Made by a program: the position numbers and the translations under genes. The notes under the pieces are model-generated. The model worked only from the letters and a program-made list of their open reading frames with translations. It was not told the DNA's origin and did no database searches. This document shows positions 12,542 to 25,263 of a stretch of DNA of 64,000 nucleotides, in pieces; positions within the stretch are counted from its first letter, which is position 1, and every line of letters begins with the position of its first letter. The stretch is from Begonia masoniana (taxonomy: Eukaryota; Streptophyta; Magnoliopsida; Cucurbitales; Begoniaceae), in the NCBI GenBank assembly GCA_022432975.1, contig CM039510.1:8710414-8774413 (forward strand), given 5' to 3'.

Positions 12542-13963
12542 ATGGTGAGAGGAAATCAAGGTGATGCAAACGACAGAGGCGACGCCCTCGACCGTCTAAC
12601 CGAGTTGGCCGGCACTCAATCTCGCATGATCGAGTGTTTGATTGCGAGGGAGGGCAATGGAAACAACAATAACCATGCGAATGCTCCACGTGACACTAGT
12701 GGAGAGAGATTCCGGCGTCTCCAACCGCCTATGTTCGATGGGTTATCAACAGATCCTACTCACGCCGAAAAATGGATTCGGCAGATTGAACGTATGCTGA
12801 ATTATGCAGAAGTGGAGGAAAACAAGAAAGTGATGTGTGCCTCATTCAATCTCACCAAGAGTGCTGGATTTTGGTGGGACACAGTGCAGTCAACCACTGT
12901 GGCATTAAGTTGGGAGGGATTTAAAACACTCTTCTACGAGAAGTACTTTGATCGCAGCATGAGAAAGGAGAAGTTGCTGGAATTCTCTCGACTACGAAAG
13001 TTTGGAACGGTGGCCGAGTATGTTCAGAAGTTCGATTCACTATCCCGTTATGCACCTCACCTAGTGGCCACCGACAAAAATAAGGTGCATCAATTTATCC
13101 AGGGTTTGAAGATGGACCTCTTACGAGGGATTACATATGGGGGATTTGACGAGGCCCCATACACAAAGGTGGTAGCTAAGGCTTATCAGTTGGAAGCCTT
13201 AGAGGCAAAGTCTCAGAGATATACATCAAAGAGAATCATGCAGGATGCCCCTCAGCAGCAACAACAACAACAAAAGAGTCAGTTTGGGCAACCACGGCAG
13301 CAACAGAACAAAGGTGTCAAAAGACCAAATGAAGTTGCCATTTATCAGGACAAAGGGAAAAGACCTATGGGGGCTCCTCAGCTTCCTGTATGCCCACGTT
13401 GCCAGAGAAATCATACGGGGGAATGTAGGCTCTACACTAGCCGATGCTTTCGATGTGACAAGGAGGGCCACCAAGTCCGAAATTGCCCGATACCCGATAC
13501 AAGACCGAACCTGGCAGTACCAAGGGTTTTTGCAATGATGGAAGACGTTGAAGATGCTGATCATCACACAGCAATTACAGGTTTTGTGGGTAGAGGGAAC
13601 TTGTGTATCACACCGTCAGATCAGCCCTACAGCATTATGCTACCGTCCAAAGAGTTTATGCACTCCGAGCAGGTGGTACGGGGCGATATAGTGTCAGTAG
13701 GAGACCAGAAGTTGTGCGCCAACCTTATCGTTATTGGTATGAAAGGGTACGATGTCATTCTGGGGATGGACTGGCTGTTTAGACATCATGCCACCATCAA
13801 CTGTAGGTCCGGGCTAGTGTCGTTTAAGCGCCCCGAACGAAGTAGAATTCTCTTATCAGGCGGTACCGAAGAAAACACCGTATGCCTGTTATATCTTCCT
13901 TAAAGGCTCAACGGCTGATGAAGTTCTGGCGCATTGGATTTCTGGCCCATGTAATAGACGTAC
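12542..13963 (+). pseudogene. element A gag and truncated protease, gag-pol pseudogene
   Basis: The structural Gag of a Tekay/Del-like chromovirus. I prefer the ATG at 12542 (MVRGNQGD); an in-frame ATG lies upstream at 12512. The capsid-type retrotransposon Gag core runs from about codon 60 to 230. A CCHC zinc knuckle CFRCDKEGHQVRNC follows, then a protease-like stretch ending in [15 protein letters not shown]. The protease DSG catalytic motif is missing; compared with element D, roughly 30 residues around it are absent, without a frame change. The frame stops at 13903. A shifted frame still encodes the usual linker (ISSLKAQRL and FLAHVIDV) up to about 13963, where element B sequence begins. 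The reverse-transcriptase N-terminal part is not found. Non-functional. Confidence 0.85.
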
Positions 13964-13965
13964 GA

Positions 13966-15805
13966 AGACAATGCTTTACTCTTCCGATGACGTCAGCCGG
14001 AAGACAATGCTTTACTCTTCCGATGACGTCAGCCGGAAGACAATGCTTTACTCTTCCGATGACGTCAGCCGGAAGACAATGCTTTACTCTTCCGATGACG
14101 TCAGCCGGAAGACAATGCTTTACTCTTCCGATGACGTCAGCCGGAAGACAATGCTTTACTCTTCCGATGACGTCAGCCGGAAGACAATGCTTTACTCTTC
14201 CGATGACGTCAGCCGGAAGACAATGCTTTACTCTTCCGATGACGTCAGCCGGAAGACAATGCTTTACTCTTCCGATGACGTCAGCCGGAAGACAATGCTT
14301 TACTCTTCCGATGACGTCAGCCGGAAGACAATGCTTTACTCTTCCGATGACGTCAGCCGGAAGACAATGCTTTACTCTTCCGATGACGTCAGCCGGAAGA
14401 CAATGCTTTACTCTTCCGATGACGTCAGCCGGAAGACAATGCTTTACTCTTCCGATGACGTCAGCCGGAAGACAATGCTTTACTCTTCCGATGACGTCAG
14501 CCGGAAGACAATGCTTTACTCTTCCGATGACGTCAGCCGGAAGACAATGCTTTACTCTTCCGATGACGTCAGCCGGAAGACAATGCTTTACTCTTCCGAT
14601 GACGTCAGCCGGAAGACAATGCTTTACTCTTCCGATGACGTCAGCCGGAAGACAATGCTTTACTCTTCCGATGACGTCAGCCGGAAGACAATGCTTTACT
14701 CTTCCGATGACGTCAGCCGGAAGACAATGCTTTACTCTTCCGATGACGTCAGCCGGAAGACAATGCTTTACTCTTCCGATGACGTCAGCCGGAAGACAAT
14801 GCTTTACTCTTCCGATGACGTCAGCCGGAAGACAATGCTTTACTCTTCCGATGACGTCAGCCGGAAGACAATGCTTTACTCTTCCGATGACGTCAGCCGG
14901 AAGACAATGCTTTACTCTTCCGATGACGTCAGCCGGAAGACAATGCTTTACTCTTCCGATGACGTCAGCCGGAAGACAATGCTTTACTCTTCCGATGACG
15001 TCAGCCGGAAGACAATGCTTTACTCTTCCGATGACGTCAGCCGGAAGACAATGCTTTACTCTTCCGATGACGTCAGCCGGAAGACAATGCTTTACTCTTC
15101 CGATGACGTCAGCCGGAAGACAATGCTTTACTCTTCCGATGACGTCAGCCGGAAGACAATGCTTTACTCTTCCGATGACGTCAGCCGGAAGACAATGCTT
15201 TACTCTTCCGATGACGTCAGCCGGAAGACAATGCTTTACTCTTCCGATGACGTCAGCCGGAAGACAATGCTTTACTCTTCCGATGACGTCAGCCGGAAGA
15301 CAATGCTTTACTCTTCCGATGACGTCAGCCGGAAGACAATGCTTTACTCTTCCGATGACGTCAGCCGGAAGACAATGCTTTACTCTTCCGATGACGTCAG
15401 CCGGAAGACAATGCTTTACTCTTCCGATGACGTCAGCCGGAAGACAATGCTTTACTCTTCCGATGACGTCAGCCGGAAGACAATGCTTTACTCTTCCGAT
15501 GACGTCAGCCGGAAGACAATGCTTTACTCTTCCGATGACGTCAGCCGGAAGACAATGCTTTACTCTTCCGATGACGTCAGCCGGAAGACAATGCTTTACT
15601 CTTCCGATGACGTCAGCCGGAAGACAATGCTTTACTCTTCCGATGACGTCAGCCGGAAGACAATGCTTTACTCTTCCGATGACGTCAGCCGGAAGACAAT
15701 GCTTTACTCTTCCGATGACGTCAGCCGGAAGACAATGCTTTACTCTTCCGATGACGTCAGCCGGAAGACAATGCTTTACTCTTCCGATGACGTCAGCCAG
15801 AAGAC
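13966..15805. repeat. 36-bp minisatellite, about 51 copies, each with a TGACGTCA palindrome
   Basis: The unit comprises GACAATGCTTTAC, TCTTCCG, ATGACGTCAGC and CGGAA. Each copy has TGACGTCA flanked by near-symmetric arms TCTTCCG and CGGAAGA. Copies are near-identical except at the right edge. The B 5' LTR has only about five diverged copies at 24690-24945. Open frames across the array are a by-product of a period divisible by 3. Confidence 0.95.
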
Positions 15806-15857
15806 ATACGAACCGACTCCCTTACATTCTTCTGACGAATTGACGTCGCCGCGGCGA

Positions 15858-18800
15858 CTCAATTAAGGGGCGGATGAATTCCCTTAACAGCTGATCTGAT
15901 CCCATGGTTCCCTTGGGAGTGGGATCAATTCTCCCAATGTCTACATCCTCATACTCAATTAAGGGGCGGATGAATTCCCTTAACAGCTGATCTGATCCCA
16001 TGGTTCCCTTGGGAGTGGGATCAATTCTCCCAATGTCTACATCCTCATACTCAATTAAGGGGCGGATGAATTCCCTTAACAGCTGATCTGATCCCATGGT
16101 TCCCTTGGGAGTGGGATCAATTCTCCCAATGTCTACATCCTCATACTCAATTAAGGGGCGGATGAATTCCCTTAACAGCTGATCTGATCCCATGGTTCCC
16201 TTGGGAGTGGGATCAATTCTCCCAATGTCTACATCCTCATACTCAATTAAGGGGCGGATGAATTCCCTTAACAGCTGATCTGATCCCATGGTTCCCTTGG
16301 GAGTGGGATCAATTCTCCCAATGTCTACATCCTCATACTCAATTAAGGGGCGGATGAATTCCCTTAACAGCTGATCTGATCCCATGGTTCCCTTGGGAGT
16401 GGGATCAATTCTCCCAATGTCTACATCCTCATACTCAATTAAGGGGCGGATGAATTCCCTTAACAGCTGATCTGATCCCATGGTTCCCTTGGGAGTGGGA
16501 TCAATTCTCCCAATGTCTACATCCTCATACTCAATTAAGGGGCGGATGAATTCCCTTAACAGCTGATCTGATCCCATGGTTCCCTTGGGAGTGGGATCAA
16601 TTCTCCCAATGTCTACATCCTCATACTCAATTAAGGGGCGGATGAATTCCCTTAACAGCTGATCTGATCCCATGGTTCCCTTGGGAGTGGGATCAATTCT
16701 CCCAATGTCTACATCCTCATACTCAATTAAGGGGCGGATGAATTCCCTTAACAGCTGATCTGATCCCATGGTTCCCTTGGGAGTGGGATCAATTCTCCCA
16801 ATGTCTACATCCTCATACTCAATTAAGGGGCGGATGAATTCCCTTAACAGCTGATCTGATCCCATGGTTCCCTTGGGAGTGGGATCAATTCTCCCAATGT
16901 CTACATCCTCATACTCAATTAAGGGGCGGATGAATTCCCTTAACAGCTGATCTGATCCCATGGTTCCCTTGGGAGTGGGATCAATTCTCCCAATGTCTAC
17001 ATCCTCATACTCAATTAAGGGGCGGATGAATTCCCTTAACAGCTGATCTGATCCCATGGTTCCCTTGGGAGTGGGATCAATTCTCCCAATGTCTACATCC
17101 TCATACTCAATTAAGGGGCGGATGAATTCCCTTAACAGCTGATCTGATCCCATGGTTCCCTTGGGAGTGGGATCAATTCTCCCAATGTCTACATCCTCAT
17201 ACTCAATTAAGGGGCGGATGAATTCCCTTAACAGCTGATCTGATCCCATGGTTCCCTTGGGAGTGGGATCAATTCTCCCAATGTCTACATCCTCATACTC
17301 AATTAAGGGGCGGATGAATTCCCTTAACAGCTGATCTGATCCCATGGTTCCCTTGGGAGTGGGATCAATTCTCCCAATGTCTACATCCTCATACTCAATT
17401 AAGGGGCGGATGAATTCCCTTAACAGCTGATCTGATCCCATGGTTCCCTTGGGAGTGGGATCAATTCTCCCAATGTCTACATCCTCATACTCAATTAAGG
17501 GGCGGATGAATTCCCTTAACAGCTGATCTGATCCCATGGTTCCCTTGGGAGTGGGATCAATTCTCCCAATGTCTACATCCTCATACTCAATTAAGGGGCG
17601 GATGAATTCCCTTAACAGCTGATCTGATCCCATGGTTCCCTTGGGAGTGGGATCAATTCTCCCAATGTCTACATCCTCATACTCAATTAAGGGGCGGATG
17701 AATTCCCTTAACAGCTGATCTGATCCCATGGTTCCCTTGGGAGTGGGATCAATTCTCCCAATGTCTACATCCTCATACTCAATTAAGGGGCGGATGAATT
17801 CCCTTAACAGCTGATCTGATCCCATGGTTCCCTTGGGAGTGGGATCAATTCTCCCAATGTCTACATCCTCATACTCAATTAAGGGGCGGATGAATTCCCT
17901 TAACAGCTGATCTGATCCCATGGTTCCCTTGGGAGTGGGATCAATTCTCCCAATGTCTACATCCTCATACTCAATTAAGGGGCGGATGAATTCCCTTAAC
18001 AGCTGATCTGATCCCATGGTTCCCTTGGGAGTGGGATCAATTCTCCCAATGTCTACATCCTCATACTCAATTAAGGGGCGGATGAATTCCCTTAACAGCT
18101 GATCTGATCCCATGGTTCCCTTGGGAGTGGGATCAATTCTCCCAATGTCTACATCCTCATACTCAATTAAGGGGCGGATGAATTCCCTTAACAGCTGATC
18201 TGATCCCATGGTTCCCTTGGGAGTGGGATCAATTCTCCCAATGTCTACATCCTCATACTCAATTAAGGGGCGGATGAATTCCCTTAACAGCTGATCTGAT
18301 CCCATGGTTCCCTTGGGAGTGGGATCAATTCTCCCAATGTCTACATCCTCATACTCAATTAAGGGGCGGATGAATTCCCTTAACAGCTGATCTGATCCCA
18401 TGGTTCCCTTGGGAGTGGGATCAATTCTCCCAATGTCTACATCCTCATACTCAATTAAGGGGCGGATGAATTCCCTTAACAGCTGATCTGATCCCATGGT
18501 TCCCTTGGGAGTGGGATCAATTCTCCCAATGTCTACATCCTCATACTCAATTAAGGGGCGGATGAATTCCCTTAACAGCTGATCTGATCCCATGGTTCCC
18601 TTGGGAGTGGGATCAATTCTCCCAATGTCTACATCCTCATACTCAATTAAGGGGCGGATGAATTCCCTTAACAGCTGATCTGATCCCATGGTTCCCTTGG
18701 GAGTGGGATCAATTCTCCCAATGTCTACATCCTCATACTCAATTAAGGGGCGGATGAATTCCCTTAACAGCTGATCTGATCCCATGGTTCCCTTGGGAGT

Positions 18801-19012
18801 GGGATCAATTCTCCCAATGTCTACATCCTCATACTCAATTAAGGGGCGGATGAATTCCCTTAACAGCTGATCTGATCCCATGGTTCCCTTGGGAGTGGGA
18901 TCAATTCTCCCAATGTCTACATCCTCATACTCAATTAAGGGGCGGATGAATTCCCTTAACAGCTGATCTGATCCCATGGTTCCCTTGGGAGTGGGATCAA
19001 TTCTCCCAATGT
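15858..19012. repeat. 96-bp tandem array, about 33 copies
   Basis: The unit contains nested inverted repeats: TTAAGGG...CCCTTAA, and TTGGGAG...CTCCCAA. The period of 96 gives a repetitive minus-strand ORF that is not a credible protein. On the minus strand the unit matches the two-copy segments in LTRs C1 (52208-52437) and D (55190-55420), which share CTGTTAAGGGAATT and CCGCCCCTTAAT. Confidence 0.95.
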
Positions 19013-19175
19013 CTAAATCCCTTCATAAGTTAAGGGGTGGATTAGTTCCCTTAATAGTTTGTCTGTCGCATACAGTTCATACCTTACCATTCCTTACATG
19101 AAATTCATTTTCGTAACTTTTAACAAAAACATGATGCATGGACAATAGAAATATTCAAGCATACATAAACCTACT

Positions 19176-19190
19176 GTTTTGTGATGTAGG
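19176..19190 (-). promoter_or_regulatory. conserved 5' pairing arm in B 3' LTR
   Basis: On the minus strand this reads CCTACATCACAAAAC, identical to the 5' arm of elements C1 and D, about 29 nt after CAG|GTAAGT. The matching 3' arm is absent from both B LTRs. Confidence 0.5.
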
Positions 19191-19581
19191 CCCGAAGGCA
19201 CAAGCAATACTTACTTACCTGGATTCCTTGCAAATGCTCGGTTAAGAGCTACTTCGGGGTTTGTTCACCTATATTCATAAACAGAACGTTAAACCTCAAT
19301 CTAAGCTATTCAGAAATCTAAGGAGTGGGTTGGGCATTTCTATTTATCTAACATTCCCGATTCTGCTCTAATCCTCAAGCAGAATCTCTCACTCGTAACA
19401 TTAACAAAATGCATACGTTGGGATCCTTAAGCTACCTAGGTACTAAAATCAGCAATTAATCGAATCAAAACTCACCTGGGTTGGAGGAATCGGTGAGGAA
19501 ATCGCCTAGAGAGCTCTGCTGGGTTGAGCTGAAAACCGAGAGTGAAATGAGTATGACGGCTATACCTCATTTACTCTTTCC

Positions 19582-19588
19582 TTAAATA
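19582..19588 (-). promoter_or_regulatory. TATA-like box of B 3' LTR
   Basis: TATTTAA on the minus strand, within GGATAACGTATTTAAGG, a 17-nt word also conserved in LTRs C1 and D. Confidence 0.55.
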
Positions 19589-19733
19589 CGTTATCCATTT
19601 GCAAAATTGACAATTACCCTTATGCCCTCACTTAGTTACTCATTAACCTAATGATTTACCCCTAATTTCATTCTATAAAATTCACACTTAGAAGATTAAT
19701 AGATTATTTTAATTTAATAAACCGGGTGTTACA

Positions 19734-19752
19734 ATCTACCCTCCTTAAAAGA
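19734..19752 (-). other. polypurine tract of element B
   Basis: On the minus strand, AAGGAGGGTAGAT lies immediately before the LTR start TGTAACACCC. Element D has the same tract (61442-61454). It serves as plus-strand priming site in LTR retrotransposons. Confidence 0.8.
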
Positions 19753-19767
19753 ATTTTGTCCTCAAAT

Positions 19768-22700
19768 TCAGTACCTGAACAATCTTGGATGCTGGTCCAT
19801 CATGTCTTGCTGGCGTTCCCATGTTGTCTCCTCTATATTCTGATTATGCCATAAGACTTTTACTAGTGGAACTTCCTTGTTGCGTAATACCTTCACTGCA
19901 TAATCCAAGATTCTTACTGGTCTCACCTCATAGGTCAGTGGGGTTGAATTTCAATGTTCTGTTGTTCCACAATCTGAGATGGATCCCTTAAGCACTTCTT
20001 AAGCATAGAAATATGGAACACATTGTGGATTCCTTCCATAGAGTCTGGCAATTGCAGTTCATATGCTGATTTCCCAATCCTCCTCAAGATTGAGAAAGGT
20101 CCAACATATCTTGGGTTAAGCTTCCCTCTTCCCCTCTTCCCAAATCTTACAACCCTTGAATGGTGATACCTTAAGAAAAACCTCACTACCAACTTCAAAC
20201 TCTAACTCTCTGCGTCTTCTGTCAGCATAACTTTTCTGTCGACTTTGAGCTGTTAAGATCCTCTGACGGATGAGAGCAACCTTCTCAACAAGTTGCGTGC
20301 ACAACATCAGGACCAAGTAACTGTGCTTCACCAACTTCATCCCAGTACAAAGGTGATCTACATTTTCGTCCATATAATGCTTCATACGGTGCCATTCCTA
20401 TTGTTGCCTGAAAACTGTTGTTATAAGAAAATTCCACCAAGGGCAAATACTTGCTCCAAGAACCTTGAAAATCCAAAACACATGCCGGAGCATATCCTCT
20501 AATGTTTGGATGGTTCTTTCTGATGTCCATCTGTTTGAGGGTGGAAAGCTGTACTGAAACTAAGCTGAGTCCCCATTGCCTTGTGCAAACTCTTCCAAAC
20601 TTAGATGTAAATCTAGTATCTCGGTCCGAAACTATGGTGCTTGGAACTCCATGCAATCTAACAACTTCCTGAACATACAACTCAGCAAGTTGATCCATCG
20701 AGTATGTCGTCTTCATGGGCAGGAAAATGGGATGATTGGTCAAACGGTCAACTATCACCCAAATTGCATCATGTCCTTTAGTGTCCTAGGTAGTCCCACA
20801 ACAAAATCCATGGTTATTTGTTCCCATTTCCATTCAGGAACTGGTAAAGGTTGTAATGTTCCTGAGGGTCTCTGATGCTCGGCTTTTCTTTAAATATGCT
20901 GACAACACAAACATGATCCAACATGTTCTGCTACACTTCTTTTCATACCTGGCCAACCAGTAATGCTGTTAAGGTCCTTATACATCTTCGTACTCCAGGG
21001 TGAACTGAGAAGCTAGAAGGAGCCTCAGAAAGAATCTCATTCGAAGTTCCATAATGGCAGGAACAACCATCTGTTTCTAAACTTAAGAATTCCATCGGAA
21101 GAACAGTTAAAAGTCTAAATTGTCCGCAGAATCCATACTTGACTTGTACTTGCTGCATTCATCATCATTTGACTGAGCTTCCCTTATTTTCTCAAGAATT
21201 GTAGGTCTTAAAGGTTATGGCCGAAAGTATAGCTGTTACATTGGATACTGCCTCTAGATTAAACTTTAGGAATTCAGATTCTAAGGCTAATGGTAAGTCA
21301 AGTATCAATGCTGAAACTGATGTTGTCACTCTGCTCAAAGCATCAGCTACTACATTCGCCTTACCGGGATGGTACTTAATCTCAAAGTCATAGTCTTTTA
21401 CAAATTCCAACCATCTACGTTGCCTCATGTTTAGTTCCTTCTGTGTGAAATGTACTTCAGGCTCTTATGGTCGGAAAATATTTCACAAGATTGTCCATAC
21501 AAATAATGTCTCCAAATTTTAAGTGCAAATACCACAGCAGCTAATTCTAAGTCATGTGTATGGTAATTCTTCTCATGAGTTTTCAACTGTCTAGAAGCAT
21601 AGGCTATTACCTTTCCATCTTGCATCAACCACACACCAAGACCAATCTTGGATGCATCACAGTAATACTATACTTACCACCTTCAACTGGAAGGGTTAAA
21701 ATAGGACATTGGTCAGTTTCTGTTTCAAAGTTTGGAAACTAAGTTCACATTCATCGGTCCATGTGTACTTTACATTCTTCCTAGTCAACTTAGTGAGAGG
21801 TGTAGCAATCTTTGAAAATCCTTCAATGAACTTTCTATAGTATCCTGCTAGTCCAAGAAAACTTCTGATATCGGTGGCATTCTCGGTTGGGGCCATTCCC
21901 TAACTGCTTGAACCTTAGCTGGATCAACAGATAATCCATTTCCAGAAATGACATGTCCTAAAAGTGAACTTGGTCCAACCAAAATTCACACTTAGAAAAC
22001 TTGGGCGTATAATTGGTGCTGTTTCAGTAATCCTAACACTAAGTTTAAGTGTTCTGCATGCTCCTCCTTGGTTTGGAATAGATTAGAATGTCATCTATAA
22101 TACAATGACAAACTTGTCCAAATACTCATGAAACACTCTGTTCATAAGGTCCATGAATGCTGCTGTGCATTTGTCAAACCAAAAGACATAACCAAAAACT
22201 CATAATGCCCATACCTTGTGCGAAAGGCAGTCTTTGGATATCTTCAGATTAACCTTCAACTGATAATAACCTGACCTCAGATCAATCTTAGAGAAAACTC
22301 TTGCACCATTGAGCTGGTCAAATAAATCATCAATTCTCGGCAAAGGGTATTTGTTCTTGACTGTAAGCTTATTCAATTCTCTGTAATCAATGCACATGCG
22401 CATTGATCCATCCTTCTTCTTGACAAAAAGGACAGGTGCACCCCACGGTGAAAAGCTCGGGCGTATGAATCCCTTCTCCAACAAGTCCTCCAACTGTTTC
22501 TTTAACTCTTTAAGTTCTGTTGGTGCTAGTCTATATGGATTTTTAGACACAGGCTCGGCTCCGGGGTATACATCTACAACAAATTCAATTTCTCTATCTG
22601 GCGGTAAGCCAGGAAGGTCATCTAGGAATACCTCAGGAAAATCTTGGACGGCTAAAACATCTCGAGGACTCGATTTTCCTATATGCTGTGTGTCTAAAAC

Positions 22701-24279
22701 ACTAGCTAAGAAGCACGAATACTCCCTACACAGGGAAGGTCTAGTGGCAATAGAAGTCATCACAGACATTTCCTTACTCTTCTTCGAAGCTTGAAAGGTA
22801 TGTTTCAACTTACCAGGGGGTTGAAAACTAACTACTCCGGTTCTACAATCAATTGTGGCGTGGTGTTTAAACAACCAGTCCATACCTAGGATTACATCAA
22901 ATCCTATTATATCCATAATTATAAGATCAGCAGGTAGACTTACATTCCCTACTAACACATTGCTATCTAGCATCACTTGGTTGGAATGTAAATGTTCACC
23001 AGAGGGTAAAGCAACATTGAATACATGCCTAGAAGGTGTGGATTGTACTTCTAACTTATCAGCAAAAGTAGACGCAACAAAAGAATGGTTGCTCCTGAAT
23101 CTAGCAAGGTAAAAGCAGCATAGAATACCAATATAGTACCTGACACAACAGCGGGCTGGTCCTCTTCGCCCGACTCCATCATGGAAAATATTCTCGGTTT
23201 TATCTTAGCAGGGCCACTCTTCAACGTTGGGCAGTCTCTGATGACGTGGCCAGTCTTATTACAGTTGAAACATCGAAGGACTCTGGGCTTCGGGCAATCC
23301 TTAAGCGAATGTCCAAACTCCTCACAGTTATAACACTTACCAGTCCCAAACTTACACTCGCCCAGGTGGCTCTTCATACATTCATGCACTGAGGAAACTT
23401 CTTGGCATCAGGTACCTTCTTTCCAGTACCCTGACTACCCTGGCCTTCAGCAGGCCTCTTTATCCCTCTCTGCTGGTGGGGCTGAAAGAACTTTCGCGGG
23501 GCTTCCTTTGGTCCAGCACACTTCATTTCAGCTTCTTCTGCCTCCAATGCAGTAGACACTACTTCACTGAATGACAAGCCTTTGATGCCTGAATACTTTA
23601 CTCCTCTGTAAATTCTGGCTTAGACCTTGCAGGTATTGAAACACTTTGTCCTCATTCCTATGAACGAGGTATCCAGCAAACCTTGACAGAGACTCAAAAT
23701 TGTCTGTTGTACTCTGCCACAGACCCAGTCTGCTTCAAGCTCAAAAACTCAGCCTTCTTAGCGTTCTGGACAGTGGTGCTAAAGTATTTCTCGTAAAAGA
23801 CTTCCTTGAATTGCGACCAGGCATGGTTGCGATATCGGTGGTGATCTCCAGCGACTCCCACCAAAGTTGCGCATCACCGGCTAGATGAAACGTTGCCAAA
23901 ATGACTTTCTCTCCTTCTCCAACATTGGCACACCTGAACATGCTCTCTATCTTTCGAAGCCATTCCTCAGCGACAATCGGGTTAGATGACTTTCCATCAA
24001 TGTGGGTGGTTGCAGCCTACGAAATCTATCCCCTGAATGCTCATTGACTTGACCTGAATTGGCACTTCCTTGTGTTTCCCGACTCAATAACACACCTAAC
24101 TGGTCAGATTGCTGTCGCACAATGTCTGTCTGCTGACGCATCAACTCCGTCAGCTGTCTAATTACACTTGAATCTTCTTCACTCCTCAAGTTTGGCATCT
24201 CCCTAGGTACTCTTGGTCTCCCCGGTCGTCTAACCATTTGTATAAGGTTCTGCACAAGGTTATCTATACTCATAAACAT
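19768..24279 (-). pseudogene. element B gag-pol pseudogene (chromovirus, Tekay/Del-like)
   Basis: Homologous to the intact gag-pol of element D over its whole length but broken by many frameshifts. Pieces in order on the minus strand: Gag N-terminus with RRPGRPRVPRE (24279-23947), Gag core (23941-23741), a linker (23577-23374), and two CCHC knuckles, CYNCEEFGHSLKDC and CFNCNKTGHVIRDC (23389-23051). Protease C-terminus and reverse-transcriptase N-terminus follow (22976-22200). Further pieces cover the end of RT (21896-21696), RNase H (21634-21431), the RT/integrase spacer and zinc-binding region (21428-20943), integrase core (20758-20285) and integrase C-terminus (20385-19935). The protease active site falls near a frame break, and the RT active-site stretch is covered only by a disrupted frame (about 22199-21900). 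It cannot encode working enzymes. Confidence 0.9.
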
Positions 24280-24376
24280 CTTATAACTAAAGCTAACATA
24301 ACACTTACAGTTGTTGGAGTATATTCATGCGACGATTGGCACTGATGAGTAATCTTCTGAACGTTTAGCAACATGT

Positions 24377-24387
24377 CTCTGATACCA
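24377..24387 (-). other. primer-binding site of element B (initiator tRNA-Met)
   Basis: The minus strand reads TGGTATCAGAG three bases inside the 5' LTR end at 24391. Confidence 0.85.
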
Positions 24388-24689
24388 TACTGTAACGCCC
24401 CGAATTATCTGAACCCGGGTCGCTACTCATTACTTGACCATGACTAAGAAATTTTCGGATAAATTTTAAAACTTCATTCGACAGTCAAATTTGACATTTT
24501 CTATACATTCAAAACATTTGAAAACTTTGCAGCGGAAAATCATTTAAACAACTATGAAGTTAGACGAACTGTAGAATATACTGTTGGGGTGATTAACGGA
24601 AGTGTTGAAGTCATCTGCCGACGACAAGGTCAACGAAAGAAGCAGAAATAGAAAACCGAAGACTTCATCAGTGACAAAACGACAAATCA

Positions 24690-24945
24690 CCTATTTCGTT
24701 TTCCGGTGACGTCAGCGGCATCAACGAAAACGACGAAACACCCATTCCCTCTTCCCGGTCAGTAAACGACAAAATACCTATTTCCTCTTCCGATGCCGTC
24801 AGCCGGAAGACAATTACTTTCCTCTTCCGATGACGTCAGCCAGGAAGACATACTCACCCGACTTCCCTTACACTTCTTCTGCGATGACGTCAGCCGGAAG
24901 ACAAATGCTTTACTCTTCCGATGACGTCAGCCGGAAGACAAACAT
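24690..24945. repeat. diverged 36-bp motif, about five copies
   Basis: Irregular copies of CTTCCGATGACGTCAGCC, spaced by indels and point changes. This looks like the unexpanded state of the 51-copy array in the other LTR of the same element. Confidence 0.8.
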
Positions 24946-25263
24946 GAGACATCTACCGGTAGACTTCCCTCTTCCGATAGACATCACACAATTCCTTTCA
25001 ACAGAACGCAATAAACCTCTACACATATCCACTGATACAAAATTATTCAATTCCCACCAATGGACTAAACAACCTGTCTATAACCCGAGAAAGATTCGAC
25101 TATCTAACAGACTTAAAACATTTACCAAAAATCCATTCATAACACTCCAAGTCATTGTATTGATCAAAATCAGTAAGAACATGAAAATCAGAAATTCTCG
25201 AAAACGAAGTCAAGCAGCTGTAATCTCCTTTACTAAAAACTCCATATACTCAATTTAATCATT

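Larger units (their letters stand above)
13964..19733 (-). mobile_element. element B, 3' LTR (minus strand), about 5.8 kb, outer end truncated
   Basis: Read on the minus strand it starts TGTAACACCCGG at 19733, directly after the polypurine tract, and runs down to 13964. The outer LTR end seen in the other copy (…GGGGCGTTACA) is missing, so the junction with element A is a deletion or recombination point. The unique leader (19020-19733) closely matches the 5' LTR at 25950-26670. Two arrays account for about 5 kb. Confidence 0.82.

Noticed and set aside
13882..15866. Two ORFs of about 630-650 codons with 12-residue repeats
   Set aside because: By-products of the 36-bp LTR array. Only the first 25 or so codons of one frame reflect real gag-pol linker sequence.
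15822..18977. 1,051-codon minus-strand ORF with 32-residue repeats
   Set aside because: It is the 96-bp array read through; its period is a multiple of 3 and the same DNA in sister LTRs is non-coding.
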